Assembly (NCBI RefSeq): GCF_032854445.1
Contig: NC_088299.1
Coordinates: 12,765,608 to 12,829,607, forward strand
Direction of reading: 5' to 3'
DNA: 64,000 bases
Source: Liolophura sinensis
Lineage: Eukaryota; Mollusca; Polyplacophora; Chitonida; Chitonidae
A model generated the notes under the pieces. That model was not told where the DNA came from, ran no database searches, and was given only the letters and a program-made list of their open reading frames with translations. Position numbers and translations under genes: made by a program. Shown piece by piece: positions 35,381 to 46,235 of this stretch (position 1 is the first letter of the stretch; every line of letters begins with the position of its first letter).

Positions 35381-35867
35381 AAAAGGACTTTTCATACCCT
35401 GCCTATTGGGCATCTACTTAATACATGCATGCGATGCGATAGACAGAGGGCTGAATTCTAATTCGAGTCAATTGCAAGGCTTTAATTCGGCCATTACGCT
35501 TTTTCTAACTTGACGCTCATCTTGAAAGGAATGGGCTAAGTACTGGCGTGGCTTTCCATTGAAACATCACTATAGATATGGTGACATGGGATTTGTCGGC
35601 TTGCCACAAGGAGGCAGCGTCGTGATAATCCCAAATAGTGTCAAAAGGACATTAATACCCAATTAATGAAGCAAAAGAATCGCTACAAAAAAATCTGAAA
35701 TGCTGTCAAGGTGACGTTAAACCCAATCATCCATTTACACAACAGAGAAACTTTCCTTTAGGTCGGTGATACTTAGGCATTGTTGCTATATTTCATAGAT
35801 CTTAAAAGAAGTCCAGTGATTATATCCAGTCTTTTTGGTCACTAGCGGCTTAGGGCTCAGTTAATAT

Positions 35868-36210
35868 TGAGGTATGTACGTATGTGAGTAGGTTTCGGTT
35901 TTTACGTCGGATTTAACAATTTCTTCCGAAGGGGAATCAATATGTTTGTCAGTACTGTGTGTTCTTGTGACAGGGCGAGTCCATTCCTGCTGGCCCCACT
36001 GAAGTTCCATGTTAATCACACCAGACATGACACCCGTATCACACACCGAGCCAACCAGTAGTGTTTCATTGCTCTTACCCCTCAGGGTTGAGCGCCAAGC
36101 AAAGCAGCAACAAGTACCATTTTTTAATTCTTGGGTATGACCCGACAAGGGTTTAAACCCAAGTTTCTTGACCTCCAGGTGGATGTTCTTACTATCAGAC
36201 CACCATGCAA
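35868..36210 (-). repeat. SINE-like family 3 copy
   Basis: Block order as at 14140-14480: tttttacgtcggatttaaca, ttcttgtgacagggcga, cagacatgacacccg, gttgagcgccaagc, cagcaacaagtacca, tatgacccgacaagg, tcagaccaccatgcaaagc. Confidence 0.75.
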
Positions 36211-36295
36211 AGCAGCTTACCTGGCGAGGTATAACAACAGAGGGTGTTCATATGCTCCCGATTGTTTTCTAAGAACATACTTGGGTTTCATACGA

Positions 36296-36535
36296 AACGA
36301 TGGTCGTAGTTATGGCTGGAGGAACCATCAAAGGGGTATCCAGGGAACCACCGACATTTGGCTGGTCATTCACAAACTTGTCCACATACTGTGCGTCACC
36401 TAGAAGACAAGTGATCTTCAACAACAGGTAGTCTACGGAAACGGTCACACAAGCGATTGTCGTAACCCAGGTTGGGCAATCAATGGGAACAGACGAATCC
36501 ATCCAAGGCCGGGACTGAACCTGCACTTGATAGGT
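36296..36535. repeat. SINE-like family 2 copy
   Basis: Contains ttatggctggaggaacc, caccgacatttggctgg, cattcacaaacttgtccacat, aagtgatcttcaacaa and gggactgaacctgcac, in the order of the 22262-22590 copy. Confidence 0.65.
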
Positions 36536-36660
36536 CCTTAAGATTGAAAAACTGGGGTTTTATTGTCCTTCCAATCTTCAAAGCATCAAAACTACATATG
36601 AACGTGTGGAAATATAGTTTGATTGTTTTAGCTAAAGGGAATCTGGAAAGGCACTTCGAT

Positions 36661-36790
36661 TTATGGTATATTTATTGATTTATGTATTCTTGTTTAACGC
36701 CACGCTGACTTTCTTACATGGTTTATGGTTGGAGAAAACCCACAGACATTTGGCAACTTACTGACAAACATTCCCATACGTATGGCAGCC
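36661..36790. repeat. SINE-like family 2, fragment
   Basis: ttatttattgatttatgtatt tail (split here), cttgtttaacgccacgc, tttatggttggagaaaaccc, gacatttggcaacttactga and cattcccatacgtatg. Confidence 0.65.
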
Positions 36791-36839
36791 GATAGTGCTT
36801 ACGTTCTTTCTACTGATTATTTAGACCAGAAATAAATGC

Positions 36840-37080
36840 GAAACTAACAAACAACAAACGGACCAGACAAAAGTGCGAGGCCAAACCACTACAAAAGTAC
36901 GAAAACAACGAGTCTTTTTCCACTTGGCCCTTTTGTACTTTGACCACGCCCTTTCGTACTTTTCTTTCGCCATTTTGTTCTTTCGAGTCTTGCTTCAATT
37001 AGAAAAGACGAAAGCGCAAAACAACGGCGATGTCGAAGTTCGCACTTTCATGCCTTTGTTTTGTCCTCTCGTAGTTTTGC
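36840..37080. repeat. degenerate inverted-repeat element
   Basis: acaaaagtacgaaaac (near 36891) faces ctttcgtacttttct (near 36950), and gaccagacaaaagtgcgagg (near 36862) faces gttcgcactttcatgcctttgt. This looks like a decayed foldback element. Confidence 0.45.
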
Positions 37081-37189
37081 CTCGGTGTTCGACTTCCTTA
37101 CATATGTGACAGAAAGGTACAGATATGGCAGTCACATTGGTGGAACACAACTGGTCTACATCGCACCGTTGACTACTACACCACCATCT

Positions 37190-37440
37190 CCACGAGCCAC
37201 GAAACCATAACATTTCGGCAAGGAAATCATAAAAAAAGACTTTGGGTGAGGAAACCATAGTAACATTTCCACAAGGAATCTATACCATCATTTTAGTGAG
37301 GAAACCTTAACAACATTGGAGAGAAGAACTGCAGCAACTTTCGTGTGGGAAAAGCATAAACATTCTGTTTGTGAGGAAACCAGAACAAGATTGTGAAGAG
37401 GAAACAATAACATCAGCTAGGTGAGAAAACAATACCAATA
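37190..37440 (+). repeat. degenerate ~40-50-bp tandem repeat
   Basis: The phrase gtgaggaaaccataacaaca recurs about six times with strong variation in spacing and sequence. Confidence 0.55.
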
Positions 37441-37556
37441 TTTGACAGAGGAGAAGTTATGACAGATTTCCAACACTTGAAGCCTAGTTTTCAGAATGAC
37501 TGTACAATGGTTTTGACACATAAGACAGATTTCACCTTTGAAAAGATCGTTTGGGG

Positions 37557-37835
37557 TATGTATGTATGCATGTATGCGTGCTTCCTTGTTTCATACTCAA
37601 CAATTTTTCAGTCATATGACGACGAGTAGTCATAAGGTGTGTATATTCTGTCTTCTTGTGGAGTCTATGCCGATCAATTGCTGCCGTCAATGAAGTATCA
37701 AGTCGAAGACACCAGACATGACACCCACCCAGTCACATTATACTGACAACGGGCCATCAGGTTCTGTTTCTTTCCTATCACCTCTCAGCACTGAGCGTCG
37801 TGCGACGCAGCAACAAGTACCATTTTTAATAATCA
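37557..37835 (-). repeat. SINE-like family 3 copy
   Basis: atactcaacaatttttcagt, catatgacgacgagtagtca, accagacatgacacccacc, ctctcagcactgagcg and cagcaacaagtaccattttt, in the order of the family. It lacks the tRNA-like end. Confidence 0.75.
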
Positions 37836-38952
37836 CATTTGTAGCTTACAATAATGGATGACAGCAGTCCATGATACGCAGTGAGAACCATGAGGCTAAT
37901 AAAATGACGAAAAGACACGATGTTATTCTCATCTTGAGATCGGAGTTGTTTATTGATAATATACTCACCACATATATTTAAGCTGTACAATGTAGCATAT
38001 TTTATTGCGGAAAATACACCAGCCTCTGGAATTCATACTCTGCAATGTTTCACATAAACTTTGATATTAACATCCCCTGTCACAAGTGGATAATGGGTAC
38101 AGCGATCTGTTGTTGAAACGTTATTTGAAAGTGACCGAAGCATATACTGAAACTGGCTTGATTTCAAAACTTCAGAACATGTCATCTCAGCACGATCTTG
38201 AAAAACATACAATCCATTCGATATTGAACTTTGTAAATATTTAAGCTATCACAAGATTACCTTGGTTAGGCAATTTATACAAACCAGGATTTTAAAAACT
38301 AACAAAAGAGACACCTAGCCATCGTTAATTTCTTGTATTAAGTTGATCTGGCCGATTAAACTTAGATAAACGCGTTATCCCTCATGGAATCAGGACGATT
38401 CGTTTATCAATGCGAGGCCTGTGACAGTCGCCAATAATGGGATTTTCCTTGAATTGCAAGGGCAATCCCAATGCAATCGTCAGGTGTAACGCATTTCTAT
38501 GCGGATAATTTGATGAAAAATTTTAAAGGGTATGGAACGGGTGGGGAGGGGCTTACTTCATGACAAGCTTTTAGAACTAGCTTGTCTCTGACACTCTCCT
38601 GAGTAAACACGCACCTGGATATTGCAATTGTGACAAATTCTCTCTAAGCCCACGTGGCTACGGAGCACATGAATTAGCAATTCTTCACACTGATTTGTCA
38701 TGTCTTTAAATTTACGGCCAAATGTCCAACACATTCTAACGCAAACCGGAGATCAACAGGGATTTCTCCCTGTCAGTAAAAACTGCATTTCAGACACATC
38801 GCGAATTGCATTCTTAAACAATGTTGCAATTCATCTGTTGTAATCGAGTTCCGATGAAAAACCTGTGCTGAATACAAACTCTATGCTGTGTCAATAATCT
38901 AATACGCAATGTGTGCACATAATTAAACGCTGTTAACATAATAATACGACAT
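37836..38952. other. non-coding stretch downstream of gene 2
   Basis: No coding region or repeat recognised. It lies 3' of gene 2 on the minus strand. Confidence 0.45.
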
Positions 38953-38958
38953 TTTATT
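38953..38958 (-). terminator. polyadenylation signal candidate for gene 2
   Basis: AATAAA on the minus strand 189 bases after the gene 2 stop codon, giving a short 3' untranslated region. Confidence 0.5.
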
Positions 38959-39146
38959 TTGCGATACAATAAATAAATATAGATTTTAGAATAATTATAA
39001 ACAGGCGCTGTGGGTAGGAATAAATCGCTTACATTTAAGTGATATTCGAATACTTATGAACAGTATGAACGTTTTCTTTGACAACGCTTCGTGTATTCGA
39101 AGGTTGAAAGGAAATTATTGACACAGCCCCGTATCCTGCTTTTTCC

Positions 39147-40142
39147 TTAGTTGTCATCTTCAAGGCTTGGCGATCTCCTGATAAACGATGACATCCCAGC
39201 ACCATGTCCAATTGAGTCGAACGATCTTTTTGCGAAACTGCTCAATCCACTTCCATGTCCAATGCTGTCAAAGCTTTTCTTTGCAAATGAACTAAGCCCG
39301 CTTCCATGACCAATGCTGTCGAAACTTTTCTTGACAAATGAACTTAATCCACTCCCATGACCAATGCTGTCGAAACTTTTCTTGGCAAAAGAACTCAATC
39401 CACTCCCGTGTCCAATACTGTCGAAACTCTTCTTGGCGAATGAACTGAGTCCATTGCCATGGCCAATGCTGTCAAAGCTCTTCTTTGCAAAGGAACTAAG
39501 CCCACTACCATGGCCAATGCTGTCAAAGCTCTTCTTGGCGAATGCACTAAGTCCATTGCCATGACCAATGCTGTCGAAACTTTTCTTGGCAAAAGAACTC
39601 AATCCATTCCCATGCCCAATGCTGTCAAAGCTCTTCTTTGCAAAGGAACTAAGCCCACTACCATGGCCAATGCTGTCAAAGCTCTTCTTGGCGAATGCAC
39701 TAAGTCCATTGCCGTGGCCAATGCTGTCGAAACTTTTCTTGGCAAAAGAACTCAATCCACTCCCGTGTCCAATACTGTCGAAGCTCTTCTTGGCGAATGA
39801 ACTGAGTCCATTGCCATGGCCAATGCTGTCGAAACTCTTCTTGGCAAATGAACTGAGTCCATTGCCATGGCCAATGCTGTCGAAACTCTTCTTGGCGAAT
39901 GAACTGAGTCCATTGCCATGACCAATGCTGTCGAAGCTCTTCTTGGCAAAGGTGCTCAGTCCACTGCCATGACCAATGCTATCAAAGCTTTTCTTTGCGA
40001 ATGAACTAAGCCCGCTCCCATGGCCAATGCTATCAAAGCTCCTTTTGTCGAAGGACTCATCTTTCTTCACGAAGCCACTTATTCCGTTGCCATGTCCAAT
40101 GCTGTCAAAGCTCCGTTTTTCAAACTCGTTCGATGCATTGAT
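39147..40142 (-). CDS. pedal peptide/orcokinin-type precursor, gene 2, exon 2 (eighteen peptides)
   Basis: The exon begins after ...aaaatgttacag at 40143 and runs 331 codons to the stop at 39147, giving a 359-residue precursor with exon 1. An ATG at 40151 keeps the frame open into the intron but is not the real start. A short leader INASNEFEKR precedes 18 peptides of 15 residues. These are SFDSIGHGSGLSSFA (seven copies), SFDSIGHGNGLSSFA (five), SFDSIGHGNGLSAFA (two), and single variants ending GISGFV, GLSTFA, GLSSFV and GMSSFI. Sixteen are followed by KK, one by KR, one by RR. A lone spacer DESFDKR follows peptide 1, and the protein ends SPSLEDDN. The SFDSIG...F pattern is typical of pedal peptide/orcokinin-type neuropeptides. 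No Gly precedes the dibasic sites, so peptides are not amidated. Confidence 0.94.
   Translation of the reverse strand: MNASNEFEKRSFDSIGHGNGISGFVKKDESFDKRSFDSIGHGSGLSSFAKKSFDSIGHGSGLSTFAKKSFDSIGHGNGLSSFAKKSFDSIGHGNGLSSFAKKSFDSIGHGNGLSSFAKKSFDSIGHGSGLSSFAKKSFDSIGHGNGLSAFAKKSFDSIGHGSGLSSFAKKSFDSIGHGNGLSSFAKKSFDSIGHGNGLSAFAKKSFDSIGHGSGLSSFAKKSFDSIGHGNGLSSFAKKSFDSIGHGSGLSSFAKKSFDSIGHGSGLSSFVKKSFDSIGHGSGLSSFAKKSFDSIGHGSGLSSFAKRSFDSIGHGAGMSSFIRRSPSLEDDN
39174..40112 (-). repeat. 51-bp coding tandem repeat, eighteen units
   Basis: Each unit is 17 codons, with one extra 21-bp insert after the first. A three-unit block of 153 bp (units 8-10 and 11-13) is almost identical in DNA, showing recent block duplication. 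Outer units are more diverged than central ones. Confidence 0.95.
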
Positions 40143-40495
40143 CTGTAACATTTTACAACAAACAATTTATGTTATTTTAAAAAAATCTCTGTTGATCAAT
40201 TGTTTACTAAAAGTTACACAATTGTTTGAGAGTTCTGTCTTGAGTAATGTTCCGTAACTACACGTATTCAAACTCGACACATATGCACCGGTATCTGCAT
40301 TGTAAAAACCACGTACTCATTACAACACATAAATTCTAACTGGTGGTATCCTTTTCGCGATTGTGGATAAAACAAGTGAGAGCTCGTTCCCCGAAAGTAA
40401 TCACATTGTACTTCATAAGATTCTGATTTAACTAATTCCACGATGGCGTCCATTTTGACTATGTGGAACACTATGGTATCTCATATTATTCCTAC
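40143..40495 (-). other. intron of pedal-peptide gene 2
   Basis: 353 bases, starts gtagga and ends gttacag on the minus strand, phase 0. The pyrimidine tract is weak. No repeat seen in it. Confidence 0.8.
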
Positions 40496-40579
40496 CTCTG
40501 CCGACTCCTCAGCTGTAGCCAGTGTCATTGTTATAAGTATCAGTGCCAAAGATTCCCATATTTGCAGACTTCCTTTCAT
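40496..40579 (-). CDS. pedal peptide/orcokinin-type precursor, gene 2, exon 1 (signal peptide)
   Basis: A 28-codon exon from ATG at 40579 to GAG|gtagga at 40496, phase 0, which joins exactly in frame with exon 2. It codes for a signal peptide: MKGSLQIWES, then the hydrophobic core LALILITMTLATA, with cleavage likely after ATA, leaving EESAE. The length of 28 codons, the intron phase and the Glu at the border are the same as in gene 1. A plus-strand frame across this place is a shadow. The start is supported by the TATA box about 100 bases upstream and by the lack of another Met before a hydrophobic stretch. Confidence 0.88.
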
Positions 40580-40635
40580 TCTTGTAGTGAGGAACAAGCA
40601 AGGACACCAGACGCAGAGCTTATGGTCTTCTTTGG

Positions 40636-40687
40636 TGACGCGTCTTCGAGTGGGCAACGTCCACCTGTAAATTCAAGAGTATTTATA
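40636..40687 (-). promoter_or_regulatory. putative promoter of pedal-peptide gene 2
   Basis: TATAAATA at 40687-40680 on the minus strand, in the string cagtataaat shared with gene 1. Transcription would start near 40655, giving a 5' untranslated region of about 75 bases. A TGACGCGT element (CRE-like half site) is at 40636-40643, inside or close to the transcribed leader. Confidence 0.5.
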
Positions 40688-41061
40688 CTGTGTGAACTAT
40701 GCTTTGTTGATTTTCAAAATCTATACAGGGGTGAGGGGAAGTGAGGGGTAGGTAACAAATCGATAGCGATCAATTTACTGCCGCAACTCCCAGGAATAAG
40801 TATAAAGAGTATTCTGTACATAAGTATAAGTTATATAACAATATAACAACAATAAACCAATATAATGTTTGATCATTTGGTGGTACTAACATGTTTACCT
40901 TCATATGTAAAGTCCCAAAAGAGTCCCCGACAGACATATGTTACGCAACATTCTAGAGGAGAGACTCAGTTTGCTACCATGACACAATTTTTAAAGCTTC
41001 TGTAGCTTTATAAGGCAATATTATTCCAATATCAGTTCACATGGGGCCTTCCGTATGAGCG
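40688..41061. other. upstream region of gene 2, nothing recognised
   Basis: AT-rich; no coding region or repeat recognised. Confidence 0.4.
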
Positions 41062-41274
41062 CAAAACAATCACTCGAGAGCCTCTCACTACTGCGGTCGC
41101 TTTGGGCTCCTGTCCAGCTCATACTAGCTTCCTCCACGGTCGTACCTGGGAAGGTCTTCCAGCAACCTGGGGATGCTGGAGGATGTCCTCCCAGCACAAA
41201 ACTGGTCGTCGTCTATAAGTGAAATATTCTTGAGCACGGTGTAAAAACTCCAGTCAAATATATACGTAAATAGG
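41062..41274 (+). repeat. SINE family 1, nearly full length
   Basis: Starts inside the tRNA-like head (gagagcctctcactactgcgg and gtccagctcatactagc), continues through ggtcgtacctgggaaggtct and ataagtgaaatattcttgag, and ends gtgtaaaaactccagtcaa. Confidence 0.85.
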
Positions 41275-43590
41275 TTCATAGAGGTGTCTTGACCTGTATG
41301 TATATCCCTGCATAACTGTAAATTCAATATATGTCAATTCATGAGTACAATTATTTTCGTTTTTCCCAAAGCCCAAGCACATACACTTTTTAGAATATTT
41401 TTTAAATTTGAATGTTTACATTATTCGATAATATATTTATACAGGTTTGCATGTTGTAATCGATGTGTTTTGATGCCCGAAAGTCACTCTGATATAACAT
41501 GTGACCATTAACGTTCATATATAACGTTCAGCCACATACCAAGCACTGGAGAATACGATGTCAGCAACTCATCTGAACATTCACTTGGTGACAGCGTACT
41601 ATCCCTTTACGGGCACGATCATTTTGTAATGCTGACACGGTTACTGGTATTGTAATAAAACGATAGGCATGAAGCCATACTATATGCCTTCTGTAATTTT
41701 GAGAAAAACGTTAAGGGCTTATACTACAAGTTTAATACAAGACGATAATAAACAACAGACTCAACAATCTGATGATTGGGACGATTCTACGGTACTTTAC
41801 CTGGATCAAAAAAAGATAAGGTCAAATATTGCTCTGTAAAAAATACACATGTATGTCGAGAAACGATGATTTATGGGCGCTGATGATTTTGTCTACTTCG
41901 CAGTTACTATTTTTATTTCCTTATTAAGTCAATCGAAGCTTACTCCAGAAAGATGCTGCCTTATACAAAACAAGCATTTCATACTCGATAATCTGCAGCA
42001 AAATGAAGAAAACGGAAGCCTTTTGTTATCAGCTCTGTAAATTTGCGAGTCGGGTAAAGAACTCGAACAGGAAATTAATTTTCTAATACCTGCTTATTTC
42101 TTTTCAATATTTTCCTTAGAAATGAGATTGGTTTTGAATTAATGCCAGGGTTGAAAGTGAAAAATCACTATACATGAATTGTTAATCAAACATAGAACAA
42201 GCCTGTTAAGTGAGATTCTTAGCATGTGCCACATGCTGAAATCCCATGGACATACTTCTCCGTTTAAGGTAGCTGATATCCAGCTAGCGTGGATAAAGTA
42301 TCGCTTACCAACGCCATCGGCCATAGGCACAACAATGGGGTTTTACAAACAGCGGACTTTGTCCAAAGTGCTTTGTAACAGGTATAGCCGCCATTTTGTC
42401 TTACAAAGGTCAAATGTTTATTTGAGCTATATATTCAGCTAACCTGGCTTATTTTCTCAATGCCTAAGTTTATCCTTCAGTTTGCCCGTGCGTTTTCTAA
42501 AGGCATGACCTCTACGAAGTGACATTGACTTAATCAGGTAGACCAAGCGGTCTTTTTAAACAACACCGTAATAAAATATACACAACTATTGAAACTTGTA
42601 GAAACATATTTTAGTATGTGGTGGACATTAATTTTCAAATAAAACTAATCTGTTGCCAGTGTTATTTACACGTTAACTGCTGTTCAGAAATATGAGATAT
42701 ACACTTTGCTGACTACTGTCGTATTATCTCCCCTTATCTGGCTTGCCCAGTAAGATCTTAGAACATGCTTGAAATAAATTAACATGGATGGCTTTCACCT
42801 TCTCCTCCAAAAAGTCAGTAAAACTTGAAGTTCAGTACTGTACTAAGCTGTCTACAGGTGCTATGTCCCCTTCTCTTTTCAGTTATGTTAAAACTTATTT
42901 GGTAACTTATTACAAATTTGGTAACTTAATACAAATTTGGTAACTTAGCACAAAAAAGGTGCTGCCATATGACAACCACGAAGGTCATTGATTTTGTCGA
43001 TCTTAGCATTGATAGACATCAACTACGAGGGGTGCCATTTTATGGACTGGCAAGCACCAATGCGTACAGGCCTTGAAGTATGCTGAGAACGGCTGCTCTA
43101 GTGACATCTTCAAGCAATTAAATTTATACCGACATCTTTGCTTTTCTTTCTAGAGTCACGTCCACTTCCAACTCCCTGGGGTCGAATTGGAACTCGGATG
43201 CTGGAAGATCTAGTGTCTCCCTTTGGACATGCCCAATTTAATAACGTCGGTAACGTTTAAACATGTCTATGGACAAAAGGGTTTTTTGGTAGTTTTTCTG
43301 CTGGTGTTAATCTAATAAGAAATGTCATACTCTAGATTAGTTTCGATTATTACTTTGTCGCTATTAATTTTATGGGCCTTTTGAAACGGGAACTTTATCG
43401 CACTCAAAGTTAGTCGTGGAAATTGGACGTGGCGCATTAGCCGTTTACGACGTCATATTTTCGGCATTCACAAAACCTGCCACAGGGTATTACGACGAGT
43501 GCTTAAATTACGCCACAATAATGTCCCTATGGCTAATCTTAGTGCTGCTTTTCTCTCTTCATAATTGCAGTCAGTAAGCTGGAGGTGTTT
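41275..43590. other. non-coding stretch with a small tandem repeat
   Basis: No gene recognised. At 42899-42950 the phrase ttggtaacttaatacaaat occurs three times. The rest shows no repeat family. Confidence 0.45.
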
Positions 43591-43676
43591 TGATTTATTT
43601 ATTTACTTGATTGGTGTTTTACGCCGTACTATGTCACGTATACGACGGCGGCCAGCATTATGATGGGAGGAAACCA
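43591..43676 (-). repeat. SINE family 1, 3' part
   Basis: ttta tail, gattggtgttttacgccgta, then acgacggcggccagcattat and gggaggaaacc. Short and quite well preserved. Confidence 0.85.
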
Positions 43677-45344
43677 ACTGAACTGAATAGCATTTCGTCC
43701 AAGGTGGTTACATTTTATGGAATATAAATGTATTACGTTTGAAACATTTTGAATTATTGCATATATATAAGGATTATTATTTTTTGGTCCATCCGATGCA
43801 TAACAAGTAAAAGTTTGAAGCGCATTTTGACAATGTTTCGAAGTATTGAAGCCAGTCTAAATAATGACCCGGTTCCCTACATTAGTCTCTTGTTTACTAT
43901 TACCCGCTGTTGTGGAATCTCCAATGTCAGATCAGTCAGACATGTTTTAGATGATCAACAACCAATCGGTCTTGAGCACTCTTCGCCTTGATTTCTATTC
44001 ATTTCTTATTTATGACGAATCAGTTATGTGACGTAAACTTTGCACATGATCTTGTTACAACATAAGCGTTGGACAGGACAGGTTGATAACTGGGCTCCTT
44101 AACCAACTTTTTGTGCTAAAAAAACACCCATGCATTGGTCAGTTCTGGTAAATGAATGCAAAGATATAGTCCAATGTTGGCGGATATAGGAATCTGGCAT
44201 ACAGAGTAGACTAATGGTCTAGGGCGCCTGTGGTCAGTGCAGTCGTACTTGCAGCTAAATGGATGGTCGTGGTTCTGATGGTTGAATCTATAAATCGTCA
44301 TGGACAGAAAGTGTTAGGTCAGGGCGTGTGGCATCCGTTAGATTTTCCAATCAACGAGCTCAAACATACATGGTTCCAGAGCGCGGCTTTCCGTTACGTA
44401 GGACCCCCAATGTGTTTTGTTAAATGGACGTGTTTACCAATGGTGTGCATTTAGATGGCGTAAAACTTTTTCGCGGCAGGTCGTTGTACTGAATAAATAT
44501 TCCCAATAGTTTTTTATCCATTGGACCTCTGATTCAAAATTTGTGTCAGCGCGCGGATGGTTTTGTTTGTCATGGTAGGAAAGCAGGTTATCGATTTAAA
44601 TGTAAGGAAGACACGGATGTTCCATGCCGCGAACATTGAAAAGCACTGTGAAGATATTATATTTAATGCGGCAAATTGCTCTAGTCTCCAAGCAAGCCTT
44701 AACAAATCGCATTTTAAAGTGCACCCCTGCCCGCTGTTCTGAATATAAATGTCATCTTTTTTATATTTGTGAGAAACACATTTTAAATCTACCGCATCAG
44801 TGTAAAATTAATAAGCCTCGAGCCATCCGGTGATAGTGGAAAATGTAACGACATTTTCATGCAAATAATGTTACGAAAATATTTAAAACTCAGATCAACA
44901 GATAAATTACTTCCCACGGAAAGAATTACAGAAGGCAGACATCCTTCTCTTATCCCCAATTTGTAATGTTCTTGTTACATATATGTTGATAAAAGAAATT
45001 TGCTGTGAAAATTTTGTAGGCGTTGTAGGCGTTGTAGGCGTTACCTTGTTACCATTGTTCATGTTCTGTATATAGCTCTATATGCAGGAGCAATGCTGTT
45101 TTGGACGGCTTTAGGTCTCCTGTATTTTGCATTTAATCGACCCCAAAAAATCTGTCATTGTCGCAGAATAAATCAAAGGAGTTGACATTTTTTTATACAA
45201 CTTTGACTGCGTGCAAGGGTTTTTTTGTGTTTTAAAAGGAACATGATTAGTTTATCAGCTTTGAGAAAAATTAACCGATTTAGAATATCTCATTTTCTTT
45301 CACACAATTTAATGTTATATTCATATATACATATACATATTCAT
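43677..45344. other. non-coding stretch, nothing recognised
   Basis: No coding region recognised. A 9-bp phrase gttgtaggc is repeated three times near 45020-45045. Confidence 0.45.
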
Positions 45345-45347
45345 ATT

Positions 45348-45348
<1 letters not shown>

Positions 45349-45419
<71 letters not shown>
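45349..45419. repeat. TA microsatellite
   Basis: About 35 uninterrupted ta repeats. The long frames on both strands that spell alternating Tyr and Ile are artefacts of it. Confidence 0.95.
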
Positions 45420-45421
<2 letters not shown>

Positions 45422-45507
45422 CATACATATATTGTCAAGAAAAATGTTGAAATTGCGCAAAAAAACAAATTGTTTCATTAGTATCGCGCAAACACGATAG
45501 TAAGAGT

Positions 45508-46235
45508 TGAACAGATCGCTTAGTGACTACATCGTTGTGCCAATTGTTTTATGTACATGTATCGAGTTAAACAGAATTATTTATTTATTTATTTGGTTGG
45601 TGTTTTACGCCGTACTCAAGAATATTTCACTTATACGACAGCGACCAGCATTATGGTGGTTGGAAAGCGGGAAGAGCCCGAGGGAAACCCACGACCATTC
45701 ACAGGTTGTTGCCAGACCTTCCCACTTACGGCGATTAAACAGATCGCCTACCGGGTATGTATCTTTGTGCAGATAGCATTGTGGATATCGTGTTGAGCAC
45801 ATCGCTGAGTGGGTACATCTGTGTGCAAAAAAAACTATGGGTGTCAAGTTGAACAGGTAGGTAAGTAGGTTTATCGTTAAACAGGGGTCCAGCTGAACAG
45901 AGTAATTAGTGGATGTATGTTTGCGCAGATCTCTTTGTGGATATCGTGCCAGATAAGTTGTTTAACAGAAATGTCTGCACCAGATCGCTGTGTGGTGTGT
46001 CGTGCAAAACAGATCGCTGTGTGGTGTGTCATGCAAAACAGATCTCTGTGTGGCGTGTCGTGCAAAGCAGATCTCTGTGTGGTGTGTCGTGCTAAACAGA
46101 TCTCTGTGTGGTGTATCGTGCAAAACAGATCTTTGTGTGGAGTGTCGTGCTAAACAAATTGCTGTGTGGTGTGTCGTGTAAAACAGGTCGTTATGTGGTG
46201 TGTCGTGCAAAACAGATAGCTGTGTATCACGTGCA
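45508..46235 (+). repeat. 29-bp minisatellite with diverged outer copies
   Basis: From 45981 to about 46225 the 29-bp unit cagatcgctgtgtggtgtgt plus cgtgcaaaa is repeated eight to nine times. Before it, looser copies (aacagatcgct..., ttgtgcagatagc, tttgtggatatcgtg) reach back to 45508, interrupted by a SINE at 45577-45734. Since 29 is not a multiple of three, all frames read a CVVCRAKQIS-like pattern in turn, so the overlapping frames are not genes. Confidence 0.9.
45577..45734 (-). repeat. SINE family 1, 3' part, inside the minisatellite
   Basis: Reverse copy with a ttta tail, ttggtgttttacgccgtact, tatacgacagcgaccagcat and acccacgaccattcacaggt. It splits diverged minisatellite units. Confidence 0.88.

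Noticed and set aside
39364..39949. Long plus-strand and second-frame open frames across the gene 2 array
   Set aside because: Repeat-driven shadows of the 51-bp units; the peptide frame explains the sequence fully.
40143..40151. ATG at 40151 as the start of gene 2
   Set aside because: It sits just before a splice acceptor, gives no signal peptide, and a proper signal exon with an in-phase donor lies at 40496-40579.
45225..45500. Tyr/Ile-rich open frames on both strands
   Set aside because: Translation of a TA microsatellite.
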